Shown: positions 9,121 through 17,386, counted from the first letter of the stretch. The stretch: 24,531 nucleotides of DNA from Bacteroidales bacterium (GCA_900769785.1 CAAGHV010000011.1:1-24531), one strand, 5' to 3'. Made by a program: numbers and translations. The notes: generated from the sequence alone by a model not told the origin.

Positions 9121-9582
9121 TAGAACTTCCGACGTGTTTCGTAGCCACATGTATTGCGCTTAAAATGTTGCTGCCTGATTGACAATCCGAATCGGTAATT
9201 GTTATAACTGATGGAAATGATATAACCAATGCCTATCGGTGGAACAAAACTTGCAATGTTTGTATTTGTAAATTGCAAAGTTGCGACAATGGTTTGAAAT
9301 ACAAATCAAGATATGTTGTATAGAGCCATAAATTAGCATCGCGATGTGGGTTTATCTACATCGCCGGGTGGTAACAACTGTATGCCGAGGAAATTTGTGT
9401 TACATCGCGAGGTATTTTTTTGTCGATACATCGGTCAATAGTTGTTGCTTATCGTTCCACGTCCGACATTTGGCTTTGAAGCAATTTACAGCCGTGCTCA
9501 TATGCCTGTGATTTAATTCATTTGGTGTTTTTATTTCTCTGCTTATTATATTACCACGGTGCGATATTATAGCGAGCAGGTA
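9121..9582. other. Gene-less convergent intergenic region (462 bp)
   Basis: No credible coding frame lies here; codon patterns are disrupted in all frames. It separates the convergent rseC-like and dus genes, where much shorter spacing would be expected. The one structured part is 9337-9433, with four copies of an ACATCG/CGATGT element (see the terminator entry). It may hold decayed sequence, but I could not recognise a parent gene. Confidence 0.6.
9340..9421 (+). terminator. Possible terminator with competing stems
   Basis: CGCGATGT (9340-9347) can pair with ACATCGC at 9358-9364 (10-base loop) or with ACATCGCG at 9402-9409. The latter is followed by a run of seven T at 9415-9421, which would suit a plus-strand intrinsic terminator. 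The long loop of the second pairing and the 220-base distance from the rseC stop make this uncertain. Confidence 0.35.
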
Positions 9583-10539
9583 CTATTTTATCATTTCGCG
9601 TATAATGCTATGGAGATGGTGTAGGTTGTTGCACTGCAATATTGGCGTAAGCTCGGCTGCGGTAAGTGATAGGTGGTGGGCTATGTATCGGAAGTATTCC
9701 TTGGTTTTGTTTACCTTCGAGGCATCGGGCTTGGGTAGGTGTTGTATTGTAGTTAGCAGCATATCTACATAGTTGTAGTACAGCTGTTTGGCTGTGTTGG
9801 CGGGTAGGTGGCTGTTGGCTTTTATTTCGGCGGCCAGCAAGGGGTTGGCTATTACCCCGCGTCCTAGCATGTAGCTGCTGATGGTGGGGCAGAGGTTGCG
9901 TATTTTGCGGTAGTCGTCAAGGGTGTTGATGTCGCCATTATAGGTTACGGGGTGTAGCGATGTTTGGGCTATTTGGTTGGCGGCTTCGTAGTTGAGAGTG
10001 CCGCTATACATTTGTATTGCCAAGCGTGGGTGTATGGTTATTCCCGCTAAGGGGTATTGGTTGAAGATACTTATAAGAGGTTGATACTCTGCTTTGCTGT
10101 AGCCTGTTCGCATCTTTATGCTTAGGCGTGGACGTATGTTGGGCACTACGGTTGATAGGATTTTTTCAACCTCGTCGGGGTATGGTAGCAGCCCGCTGCC
10201 GTGGTGTTTGTTGGCTACTTTGGGTAGTGGGCAGCCCAAGTTCCAGTCTATTTGGCTGTAGCCGCAGTCGTACAGTAGGTTGGCAAGGTCTATAAATTCT
10301 TTGGGTTGGTTGCCCATTATTTGAGGTATCACTGGCATCGAGCCGGTGGTGTGGAGCACGTCTTTTATCTTTTTTCGTGCGCTGCTCAGGTCGCCGTGGG
10401 TTATGGATATGAAGGGACTTACGGCCATGTCGAATGTGTGCGCCGGCATACAACGGTGTATTACGGTGCGGAAGTACAGGTCGGTAAGTCCCTGCATGGG
10501 TGCAAGATACAGTGCTAGTGTCGCCTTTGGGTTATCCAT
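9583..10539 (-). CDS. tRNA-dihydrouridine synthase family protein (Dus)
   Basis: A 318-residue FMN-dependent Dus enzyme that reduces uridine to dihydrouridine in tRNA. The N-terminus LALYLAPMQGLTDLYFRTV is the FMN-binding start of the family; the active-site region is NLGCPLPKV with the conserved Cys at 103; KMRTGY and TIHPR occur in the expected places of the TIM barrel, and the C-terminal helical domain contains the 'YFRYIAHH' segment. I start at the ATG at 10539, because the longer open frame upstream lies inside the permease gene and lacks family similarity. That start overlaps the permease stop by 25 bases, implying translational coupling. The specific modified position (DusA/B/C type) cannot be told. 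Confidence 0.9.
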   Translation of the reverse strand: MDNPKATLALYLAPMQGLTDLYFRTVIHRCMPAHTFDMAVSPFISITHGDLSSARKKIKDVLHTTGSMPVIPQIMGNQPKEFIDLANLLYDCGYSQIDWNLGCPLPKVANKHHGSGLLPYPDEVEKILSTVVPNIRPRLSIKMRTGYSKAEYQPLISIFNQYPLAGITIHPRLAIQMYSGTLNYEAANQIAQTSLHPVTYNGDINTLDDYRKIRNLCPTISSYMLGRGVIANPLLAAEIKANSHLPANTAKQLYYNYVDMLLTTIQHLPKPDASKVNKTKEYFRYIAHHLSLTAAELTPILQCNNLHHLHSIIREMIK

Positions 10540-11780
10540 CGGTATATTTCTTTGATAGAGATTTTTTTGCCATACATAAGTATTCCGGTGCGGTATATGC
10601 GCGCGGCTATCCACGTTAGTAGTACGAATGATACTAGTAGTATGGTTGCCGAAATCCATACCTGATTGAGTGGCACTCCGAAGGGGAGCCTCAGCATCAT
10701 TGCCACCGGCGATGTGAATGGTATGAGGCTCAGCCACTGTGCCACTGCCCCCGATGGCGAGGCTATGATTAGTGGCGAGAGGGCTATTGCCAATATCAGC
10801 GGAACGGTTGCGGGTAGTATGTAGGGCTGCGAGTCGGTATCGGTGGTGGCACCTATGGCGGCAAATATGGCCGCATATAGCAGGTAGCCTAATATAAAGA
10901 ATATTAGGAATGTGGGTAGTATTACGCCGAAGTCTATTGCCAGCAGTCCTTGTGTAAATAGTGGCAGTTGTAGGTTGCCGATGCCTGTGGTGGCTGCGGC
11001 CAACATATCGGGGCATAGGGCGTTGGATATGCTTATTGCGGCAAGCGATAGGGCTATCCATAGTGCAAATTGTGTGAGGCCTACGGTGGCTATGCCCACT
11101 ATCTTGCCCATCATTAGCTGAAAGGGGTGTATCGACGATACTATTATTTCTACAATCCTGTTGTTCTTTTCCTCTACCACTCCGCGCATTACCTGTCCGC
11201 CAAATATGGCTATTACCATGTATATCAGCGCTGCCAGAGCCAAAGCCAGTGCTATTTTTACTTCGATAAAGCTGTTGCGTCCCGTCTCTAAGTCCTTGGC
11301 GTGAAGGTGCACCACGGCGTCGTTTATCATCTTGTAGTCGTCTTGTGGTATCTGATACACCTCAAGCAGTATGTTGTTTTTCAGTATTCGTTCCAGCTGA
11401 GTTTCTATATCGTTGATGGCCGTAGCACCGGGCAAGTGAGAGTAATAATATAGGTATGCGTCGGAAGGTATTCGCGTTTCGGTGCGTGGTATATATACTA
11501 TTGCGACGTATTCTTCGTCGGCTTTCAGCGAGGCTTTAGCCTTGTCAATGTCTTGTAAATGTGTGTATCGCACGTTGTTGCCCGAGCGGAATTTGCCGAA
11601 GAGCATAGTTTCGTCCACCACCATAATGGCGGTTTGTTGCCTCGATTGTACCGAAAGGTATATGGGTATGATGTACAATGCGGCTATCAGCATTGGTACA
11701 AGTATGGTGATGGTGATAAAGGATTTTTTTCGTATTCGGGTGCGGTATTCGCGTGCTATTACCAGCAGTATTTTTCTCAT
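10515..11780 (-). CDS. ABC-2 type transporter permease (NatB-like)
   Basis: A 421-residue ABC-2 family permease. The N-terminus (MRKILLVIAREYRTRIRKKS) leads into one membrane helix, then an extracytoplasmic domain (about 45-175), then five or so further helices in the second half, including the conserved GVVEEKNNRIVEIIVSSIHP segment typical of NatB/YhaP-like exporters. Such permeases usually sit next to their ATPase (NatA). Here the neighbours are AMP nucleosidase (39 bases upstream) and dus (overlapping downstream), so the ATPase must be elsewhere or the gene was separated from it. The MlaF-like ATPase two genes upstream belongs to another family and is an unlikely partner. Substrate unknown. 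Confidence 0.87.
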   Translation of the reverse strand: MRKILLVIAREYRTRIRKKSFITITILVPMLIAALYIIPIYLSVQSRQQTAIMVVDETMLFGKFRSGNNVRYTHLQDIDKAKASLKADEEYVAIVYIPRTETRIPSDAYLYYYSHLPGATAINDIETQLERILKNNILLEVYQIPQDDYKMINDAVVHLHAKDLETGRNSFIEVKIALALALAALIYMVIAIFGGQVMRGVVEEKNNRIVEIIVSSIHPFQLMMGKIVGIATVGLTQFALWIALSLAAISISNALCPDMLAAATTGIGNLQLPLFTQGLLAIDFGVILPTFLIFFILGYLLYAAIFAAIGATTDTDSQPYILPATVPLILAIALSPLIIASPSGAVAQWLSLIPFTSPVAMMLRLPFGVPLNQVWISATILLVSFVLLTWIAARIYRTGILMYGKKISIKEIYRWITQRRH

Positions 11781-11819
11781 TGTTGTGCAGTGTTGATATT
11801 GGGTGAGTATGGAGTTGCC

Positions 11820-12596
11820 TTAGTCGAACCGCAAATGGCGTATTGGCAACTTGGATTGCGATAATCGTTGCATGGTCTTCAGCCCTATCTCGAAGTGGGT
11901 GTTGACGTATTTTGATGTAACAATATTGTCGCTCTTTTCGGTCTTGATACCGGTTGAGATCATAGGTTGGTCGCTTACCAGCAGTAGAGCACCGCAGGGT
12001 ATTCGGTTAGCGAAACCTACGGTAAAGAGTGTGGCTGTTTCCATGTCAATGGCCAGGCATCGGATTCGTTTTAGGTATTCTTTGAAGTCGTTGTCGTACT
12101 CCCACACACGTCGGTTGGTGCTATATACGGTTCCGGTCCAGTAGTCCTCGTGGTATTCATTGATTACCGCCGACAGCTCTTGCTGAAGGGTAAAAGCGGG
12201 TAGCGCAGGTACTTCGGGAGGGAAGTAATCGTTAGATGTTCCCTCGCCACGTATGGCGGCGATAGGTAGTATATAGTCGCCAAGGTCAGACACCGGTTTC
12301 AGCCCTCCGCATTTGCCAAGGAATAGTACAGCTTTGGGCATTATTGCGGTAAGGAGGTCCATTATCGTTGCAGCGTTGGGGCTTCCCATACCGAAGTTGA
12401 TAAGGGTTATATTGTGGTGTGTTACCGATGGCATAGCCCTATCTTTGCCTTTGATTTCGGCTCCGAACTTATCCGAAAAGAGTGTAAGGTAGTGGCTGAA
12501 GTTGGTAAGTAATATGTATTCGCCGAAGGCTTCCAGTTGAGTGCCGGTGTACCGAGGAAGCCAGTCTTTTACTATCTCGTCTTTGCTTTTACTCAT
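11820..12596 (-). CDS. amn: AMP nucleosidase, short Bacteroidota form
   Basis: A 258-residue protein of the nucleoside phosphorylase (PNP/UDP) superfamily, matching the short AMP nucleosidase type that hydrolyses AMP to adenine and ribose 5-phosphate. Visible motifs: INFGMGSPNAATIMDLL and VLFLGKCGGL (phosphate/ribose loop), CLAIDMETATLFTVGF (the Glu-containing ribose-binding motif) and LLVSDQPM near the C-terminus. It lacks the N-terminal regulatory domain of the long enterobacterial Amn. The start codon is 10 bases after the mlaF-like stop. Another phosphorylase specificity is possible, but the motif set favours AMP nucleosidase. Confidence 0.86.
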   Translation of the reverse strand: MSKSKDEIVKDWLPRYTGTQLEAFGEYILLTNFSHYLTLFSDKFGAEIKGKDRAMPSVTHHNITLINFGMGSPNAATIMDLLTAIMPKAVLFLGKCGGLKPVSDLGDYILPIAAIRGEGTSNDYFPPEVPALPAFTLQQELSAVINEYHEDYWTGTVYSTNRRVWEYDNDFKEYLKRIRCLAIDMETATLFTVGFANRIPCGALLLVSDQPMISTGIKTEKSDNIVTSKYVNTHFEIGLKTMQRLSQSKLPIRHLRFD

Positions 12597-12606
12597 GCTT
12601 TGTTTG

Positions 12607-13365
12607 TTATTTTTGTGCCGATTCTTTCAGTAGTTTGGTTAGTTCGTTGTTGAACATAAAGTCGTTGAGTTCCTTGTTTGTTGTATGTGTGATTGTATGG
12701 CGGGTGCCTTCCCAGGCCAGGTTGCCCTCGTGTATGAATATGATGTGTTCGCCTATTCCCATCACAGAGTTCATATCATGTGTGTTCACTATTGTAGTGA
12801 TATTATATTCTTCGGTTATCTCTTTGATGAGGTTGTCTATAAGTATTGAAGTCTGAGGGTCGAGGCCGCTGTTGGGCTCGTCGCAGAATAGGTATTCGGG
12901 CTTGCCTACTATTGCGCGTGCTATTGCTACACGTTTACGCATTCCACCCGACAGTTCGGAAGTGCTTAGTGTATGTACATTGCTCAGCCCCACGCGGTCT
13001 AAGCAAAAATCTACACGTTTGTTCATTTCCTCCGGTGTCATACGGGTAAACATGCGCAATGGAAATCTTACGTTGTCGGCCACGTTCATGGAGTCGAACA
13101 GTGCACCTCCCTGAAATACCATACCTATACGTTCTCTTATCAGGTGGCGTTGTTTCTTGTTCATGGTGGTGATGTCTTTTCCGTCGAAGAGTATCTGTCC
13201 GGAGTCTATGGTCTCCAGTCCCACCATGCTTTTCATAAGTACTGTTTTGCCGCTGCCGCTACGTCCGATGGTGAGGTTGGTTTTGCCGGCGTCGAAGGTT
13301 GCACTTATGTTGTTAAGCACAGCCCTTCCGGAGAATGATTTGTATATATTGCGTACTTCTATCAT
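12607..13365 (-). CDS. mlaF: MlaF-like ABC ATPase of lipid transport system
   Basis: A 252-residue ABC ATPase. Walker A is GRSGSGKT at 34-41, the Q-loop is VFQGGALFDSM, the signature LSGGMRKRVAIARAI begins at 138, and Walker B is YLFCDEP at 158-164. The GGALFDSMNVADNV stretch and the 'MRKR' signature are characteristic of the Mla/Ttg2A subfamily that drives phospholipid movement between outer and inner membranes. The ATG overlaps the stop of the mlaE-like gene (TGATG), indicating tight coupling. No MCE-domain (MlaD) gene is adjacent in this window, so the substrate-binding partner must be encoded elsewhere. Confidence 0.92.
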   Translation of the reverse strand: MIEVRNIYKSFSGRAVLNNISATFDAGKTNLTIGRSGSGKTVLMKSMVGLETIDSGQILFDGKDITTMNKKQRHLIRERIGMVFQGGALFDSMNVADNVRFPLRMFTRMTPEEMNKRVDFCLDRVGLSNVHTLSTSELSGGMRKRVAIARAIVGKPEYLFCDEPNSGLDPQTSILIDNLIKEITEEYNITTIVNTHDMNSVMGIGEHIIFIHEGNLAWEGTRHTITHTTNKELNDFMFNNELTKLLKESAQK

Positions 13366-14102
13366 CAGAGCAATATGTTAGTTATTATAAGGTTGGCAAT
13401 TATCAGTGTGATGCAGCTTTCCACCACTGCACGTGTGCTGGCACGTCCTACCTCCAGTGCACCGCCTTCGACGGTATAGCCACGGAATGCCGACACCGAT
13501 GCTATGATAAAGCTATATACCAAGCCTTTGACCAGGCCTACTATAAGTGAGTGGTTGGTGTAGTCGAGTTGCAGACCGTCGAGGTAGTCGTATGATGATA
13601 TAACCCCGGTGATTGTACCAAAGAACCAACCACCTATCAGGGCTAGGAATGTGCTTATTGTAATAATAATGGGGCTGAACAGTAGGCATGCTACTATCTT
13701 TGGCAGTATTAGGTATGAAGCGCTGTTTACTCCCATCACGTCGAGGGCGTCAATCTGCTCGGTGATGCGCATAGTGCCAAGTTCTGATGCAATATGGCTG
13801 CCTATCTTGCCTGCCAGCACAAGGTTAATCATTGTGGGGGCAAACTCCAACATTATGCCTTCGCGGCTCGAGAAGCCTGTTATCCAGCGTGGATATATTG
13901 GGTTGCTTAGGTTGGCGGCCAGCTGTATTACTATGGCTGCTCCCACAAATATGCTTATAACTGCCACTATGGGTAGTGAGTTTATTCCAAGTGTCTGCAA
14001 CTCGAAAACCAGTTTCTTGCGATACAGCCTTGGATTATCCGGTATTTGGAATACATTCTTCAGCAGTATAAGATACGAGCCGATCTCACTAAAAATCTTC
14101 AT
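13365..14102 (-). CDS. mlaE: MlaE-like permease of lipid transport system
   Basis: A 245-residue MlaE/YrbE-family permease with about five membrane helices. Hallmarks are the GAAIVIQLA segment in the first helix region, the conserved cytoplasmic coupling stretch HIASELGTMRITEQIDALDVMGV (here written in part) and GLVKGLVYSFIIASVSAFRGY near the end. It pairs with the overlapping mlaF-like gene to form the inner-membrane core of a phospholipid transporter that maintains outer-membrane asymmetry. It begins 12 bases after the era stop. Confidence 0.92.
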   Translation of the reverse strand: MKIFSEIGSYLILLKNVFQIPDNPRLYRKKLVFELQTLGINSLPIVAVISIFVGAAIVIQLAANLSNPIYPRWITGFSSREGIMLEFAPTMINLVLAGKIGSHIASELGTMRITEQIDALDVMGVNSASYLILPKIVACLLFSPIIITISTFLALIGGWFFGTITGVISSYDYLDGLQLDYTNHSLIVGLVKGLVYSFIIASVSAFRGYTVEGGALEVGRASTRAVVESCITLIIANLIITNILL

Positions 14103-14114
14103 ACGTCGTAGTGG

Positions 14115-15005
14115 TTATTGTTCGTAGCCGAAGCGTTTGAGGGCTCGTTCGCTATTACGCCAGTCTTTAAGTACTTTTACTTGTAGGTCGAGGAAGCATT
14201 TCTTGCCTGTAAATTCCTCTATATCTTTTCGGGCTTCCATGCCCACCTTTTTCAGCGACTTGCCCTGATGGCCTATCAATATGCCCATTTGGCTTTCGCG
14301 TTCCACATATATAAATACAGATATTCGGTCCATACTTTCGCCCTCTTGGTACGACTGTACCACAACCTCCGAGCTGTATGGTATTTCTTTCTGGTAATAA
14401 AGCAATATCTTCTCACGGATAATTTCGCTAACAAAGAAGCGCATACTTTTATCGGTCAGTTCGTCTTTTGGGAAATAGGGCGGGTTGGTGGGAAGAAGCT
14501 CTACAATCTTCTCAAATATCAGGTCCACGTTGAAGCCTTCGGTAGCCGAAGCGGGTATTATAGTCGCATGGGGAATCTGATTTTGCCAGTACGCTATTTT
14601 GTCGGCTACCACGCTTTGGTTGCTCAAGTCGATTTTATTAATCACCAATATAATTGGAATCTTCGAAGCAATAACCTTTTGCAGTACCTCCTGCCGCTTG
14701 AAGGTTTCGCCTACCTCCGACACAAGAAGGAACAAATCCGCATCCTTGAGTGCAGAACTTACAAAGGTCATCATGCTTTCGTGCAGCTTATAGTGTGGGT
14801 TCACTATTCCGGGAGTGTCGGAATATATTATTTGGAAATCCTCGCCGTTCACTATACCCATTATTCTGTGGCGTGTGGTTTGTGCTTTAGATGTGATGAT
14901 GGATAGTTTTTCGCCCACCAAGGCATTCATCAGCGTGCTTTTGCCTACGTTGGGGTTGCCTATGATGTTTACAAATCCTGCTTTATGACGTTTTTGTTCT
15001 TCCAT
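14115..15005 (-). CDS. era: GTPase Era
   Basis: Era is the essential GTPase that binds 16S rRNA and assists 30S subunit maturation. The 296-residue protein has G1 GNPNVGKST at 16-24, a G2 region with TTRHRIMG, G3 DTPG, G4 NKID, and a C-terminal KH RNA-binding domain containing GHQGKSLKKVGMEARKDIE. Length is standard. The 64-base gap upstream to the MauE-thioredoxin gene is the largest break in this strand for several genes; an AT-rich stretch there contains TAAACTTTG (15039-15031), one base away in spacing from the Bacteroidetes -7 consensus, so a promoter for the era-mlaEF-amn block may sit there. Confidence 0.96.
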   Translation of the reverse strand: MEEQKRHKAGFVNIIGNPNVGKSTLMNALVGEKLSIITSKAQTTRHRIMGIVNGEDFQIIYSDTPGIVNPHYKLHESMMTFVSSALKDADLFLLVSEVGETFKRQEVLQKVIASKIPIILVINKIDLSNQSVVADKIAYWQNQIPHATIIPASATEGFNVDLIFEKIVELLPTNPPYFPKDELTDKSMRFFVSEIIREKILLYYQKEIPYSSEVVVQSYQEGESMDRISVFIYVERESQMGILIGHQGKSLKKVGMEARKDIEEFTGKKCFLDLQVKVLKDWRNSERALKRFGYEQ

Positions 15006-15069
15006 TGTAAGTATATATTATATATGTATGCAAAGTTTAAGGTTTTCGCAGTGTGTGTATGATGGTGTG

Positions 15070-15999
15070 CTATCGAGCGAAGAATTGTTCCACTTTAGCC
15101 TCGTCGATGTTTCGGTATTGGAATGCGTGGGCTATGGTGCCATTGTTTAGCAATACCACAGCGGGATACCGTCCCCTCGTCAGAGGTATGAATTGTTCCT
15201 TTTCCAAGAACATGTGTGCGGCGGGCTGTGTGTTGGTTTCTTCGTAGAACTTGTCTAGGTTGGTCGGTGCACCGCCAAATACAATTACTACGCTTGATGT
15301 GTCGAACCCCATGCGGCGTTGCATTGTGCCCACCTTGCGTGCCGATAATTTGCAGTAACGGCAGTTGGGGCTGTAGAAAGCCACTAGTTTTTTCCCTTCG
15401 GTTATCCCAAGGGTGTCGAGCGGACCGTCGGCCAAGGTGTATTCGTCAAATAGTTCTTGGTTGATGGTGTATCTGATATCGTCCGGATAGTATAGCATAT
15501 TGTCGGGCGGTGATATTATGAACACCGCTGCAAAGGGTGCAAGTATTGCCGGCAACAGTATGTACCACCGCGGGCGCAGTGCGTACTCTTTCACGCTGCC
15601 GCAAAACAGCGTGCCTGCAATAAATACTACGTTCTTGATTATGCTTTCGAGGGGGTCGAAGTCTATAAGTTCGCCAAAGCAGTGACAGTTGTCGGTTCGC
15701 CCTACAATAAGTGTGTAGATTAGGAACAGTGTAAATGCCACCAACGTAAGCAGTGTAAGACGTATTGCCTGCCGGTTGTAGATATTGGCTATTAGCAGTA
15801 TGCCCAGTAGCATCTCAAAACCTATTACTATCCTTGCAGCAATGTAAGAAAGCCCAAGGCTTAGTATGTCGAAGCTGTATATATATAGCTCAAAGCTGTC
15901 GATACCGATTAGTTTCATCGCTGCCGACAGCACAAACAATGCTCCCATGAGCATTTTTACTCCGAATTTGATATATCGTAGCGCCGTTGTACGTTGCAT
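15070..15999 (-). CDS. MauE/DoxX-like membrane protein fused to thioredoxin-like domain
   Basis: A 309-residue fusion. Residues 1-165 are a four- or five-helix MauE/DoxX-like redox membrane domain with the signature cysteine pair NCHCFGE (Cys 105 and 107). Residues 180-309 are a periplasmic thioredoxin-like domain with a CxxC active site (NCRYC, Cys 213 and 216) in the usual FYSPNCRYCK context and the cis-proline segment YPAVVLLNNG (Pro 279). The architecture suggests electrons or oxidising equivalents pass between the membrane domain and the thioredoxin domain. It is preceded by two small lipoproteins rich in paired cysteines with 26-base spacing, likely cotranscribed. Inferred role: disulfide exchange in the envelope; direction and substrate unknown. 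Confidence 0.82.
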   Translation of the reverse strand: MQRTTALRYIKFGVKMLMGALFVLSAAMKLIGIDSFELYIYSFDILSLGLSYIAARIVIGFEMLLGILLIANIYNRQAIRLTLLTLVAFTLFLIYTLIVGRTDNCHCFGELIDFDPLESIIKNVVFIAGTLFCGSVKEYALRPRWYILLPAILAPFAAVFIISPPDNMLYYPDDIRYTINQELFDEYTLADGPLDTLGITEGKKLVAFYSPNCRYCKLSARKVGTMQRRMGFDTSSVVIVFGGAPTNLDKFYEETNTQPAAHMFLEKEQFIPLTRGRYPAVVLLNNGTIAHAFQYRNIDEAKVEQFFAR

Positions 16000-16025
16000 A
16001 TAATGGGCTTATTATGGTTGGGTAA

Positions 16026-16223
16026 CTACTCTTCCAAGCAGTATTTAATTACTATTTCATGTCCGCTATATACCTCCACTTGGTTCAGGTATAGGCACTC
16101 CTCGGCGGTTTCGTAACTTATCTGATTGTCGGGGAGGTAGCATTTGCATTCTTTTTCCTTCGAGCAAGAGCTCATACCTCCTAGCACTAAGGCTGCGGTT
16201 GCTATGATGTATATTTTTTTCAT
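16026..16223 (-). CDS. Small four-cysteine lipoprotein (copy 2)
   Basis: A 65-residue predicted lipoprotein: signal peptide MKKIYIIATAALVLGGMSSC with the lipidated Cys at 20, then only 45 mature residues. Four further cysteines at 26, 28, 43 and 62 could form two disulfides. The arrangement, C-x5-C-x-C-x14-C-x18-C, closely matches the neighbour encoded at 16251-16484, so the two are paralogues. It lies between that gene (27 bases) and the MauE-thioredoxin gene (26 bases). No known domain recognised. Confidence 0.8.
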   Translation of the reverse strand: MKKIYIIATAALVLGGMSSCSKEKECKCYLPDNQISYETAEECLYLNQVEVYSGHEIVIKYCLEE

Positions 16224-16250
16224 TCCGTATATAATAGTTTTATTATGTCG

Positions 16251-16484
16251 TTACAAATCTTCTTCGTCTATCTTCACACATTTTGGTTTCAGGTATGTGT
16301 CGTAGTTATATTCCCACCCTTCGGGCAGAAAATCCTCACAGCTCATATCCTCAATGTGGAATATTTGTTTTATTACTGTGCCTTTGATGGGTGTTTTGTA
16401 ACTACACTCGCAGTATTCGTGCTTGGTGCAAGAATTTAGGCACACCGCTCCAATGATTGCTATCAATAGCATCAGCTTTTTCAT
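16251..16484 (-). CDS. Small four-cysteine lipoprotein (copy 1)
   Basis: A 77-residue predicted lipoprotein. I use the ATG at 16484, which begins a normal signal peptide (MKKLMLLIAIIGAVCLNSC, lipidated Cys 19), rather than the upstream TTG at 16493. The mature part has cysteines at 25, 27, 49 and 69: C-x5-C-x-C-x21-C-x19-C, the same layout as the next gene. Mature sequence begins TKHEYCECSYK against SKEKECKCYL in the paralogue. It is the first gene of a likely three-gene unit and has a good Bacteroidetes -7 element about 60 bases upstream. Function unknown; context suggests a redox substrate or partner of the MauE-thioredoxin protein. Confidence 0.8.
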   Translation of the reverse strand: MKKLMLLIAIIGAVCLNSCTKHEYCECSYKTPIKGTVIKQIFHIEDMSCEDFLPEGWEYNYDTYLKPKCVKIDEEDL

Positions 16485-16546
16485 AACTATCAATATTTGT
16501 TGTTATTATCTAATATTTATTGTCTAATATATACCTTTTGGCGATG

Positions 16547-16554
16547 CAAAGATA
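16547..16554 (-). promoter_or_regulatory. Bacteroidetes -7 promoter element for lipoprotein/MauE unit
   Basis: On the minus strand this reads TATCTTTG, an exact match to the TAnnTTTG -7 consensus of the primary Bacteroidetes sigma factor, followed by CATCGCC. Upstream TTG/TTTG triplets occur (GTTGTTTGAAG) but not at ideal -33 spacing. Predicted transcription start near 16540, giving a leader of roughly 55 bases before the ATG at 16484. Confidence 0.65.
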
Positions 16555-16665
16555 CGATTTTTTCTTCAAACAACGAAATATTTTTGGTACATAGATGTGC
16601 GATGTGCCCTTTGGTAGCACCTAACGGAATGATTGATATTGCCTTAGCAGCCAAAAAAAATATGG

Positions 16666-17199
16666 CTACTGTTCGTACTGTTTTACCCAATAAAGGTTAT
16701 CTATACTATAGCCGCGGCTTTCGATACAGCTCAGCAAATGGTTCAAATCTTCCGACTTCATCTTCGGAGTTCGGCTCAGAATCCACAGATAATCCCTGCT
16801 GTTCGATCCAACAAGTGCGTAGCTGTAGTTCACAGTGTCCAGCTCCATGATGTTGTAATCGCTATAGAAAATCCAAAAGAACGACACCTCCAGCTGTCCG
16901 CCCCCGTCGGCGTGTTTGCGTTCACGCGCCTTACCTACTATCTCCTTGTATCGGCCGCCCAGAGAATCTACGTAGCCCGAATTCTTGACCCTTATCACCC
17001 CATCGTCCAGCATCGAATACTCGGCAGTTACACCCTCAAGGTTCTTTTCAAAATGATGCTCGTAACGGGCTATCTCGTACCACCGCCCAAGGTAACGCTC
17101 TAGGTCAACGTGTTTGACAGTGGTCTTGTTGATGTGGCTCTCAGTGCCACAAGCTGTAAAAAGCAATGCACTCATAATTGTAATATATATACGTTTCAT
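16666..17199 (-). CDS. Blc-type lipocalin lipoprotein
   Basis: A 177-residue outer-membrane lipocalin of the Blc/apolipoprotein D-like family. The signal peptide MKRIYITIMSALLFTAC has the lipidated Cys at 17. The first lipocalin signature is LGRWYEIARYEHHFEKN (GRW at 38-40), followed by GVTAEYS; later segments YSYALVGSNSRDYLWILSRTP and LLSCIESRGY match the family's second and third conserved regions. I start at the ATG at 17199; the longer open frame upstream is non-coding, repeat-rich sequence. Such proteins bind fatty acids or lysophospholipids at the outer membrane. It is probably transcribed on its own, with the structured region 17200-17762 upstream. Confidence 0.9.
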   Translation of the reverse strand: MKRIYITIMSALLFTACGTESHINKTTVKHVDLERYLGRWYEIARYEHHFEKNLEGVTAEYSMLDDGVIRVKNSGYVDSLGGRYKEIVGKARERKHADGGGQLEVSFFWIFYSDYNIMELDTVNYSYALVGSNSRDYLWILSRTPKMKSEDLNHLLSCIESRGYSIDNLYWVKQYEQ

Positions 17200-17386
17200 A
17201 TCTGATTTTTTACAATGAAACACCTTGGCACGCCGATGGTTCAATGCCGTGGCTGTTAAACATGGGTATGCCCATTGCCATAGGGCTGTGCTGTGGTGTG
17301 CCACGGCCGGTGTGGCAGTGCCTGCACGTGGGTGCAACAAATACCGCCCGGTAGGCTTATAATGCCCACAGGGCAGGCTGTGGAAG

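Noticed and set aside
10540..11061. 174-residue N-terminal extension of the Dus protein
   Set aside because: It lies antisense-frame inside the permease gene, is Arg/His/Thr-rich and unlike any Dus N-terminus; the ATG at 10539 starts a normal Dus sequence.
13609..14127. 172-residue plus-strand frame opposite mlaE
   Set aside because: MlaE on the minus strand carries strong family motifs; this frame is its shadow.
16600..16665. Terminator after the lipocalin
   Set aside because: Only 4-5-bp complementary arms around the A-run at 16652-16659; too weak to call.
16497..17103. Plus-strand frames opposite the lipocalin
   Set aside because: They overlap a gene with clear lipocalin motifs and show no domain or signal of their own.
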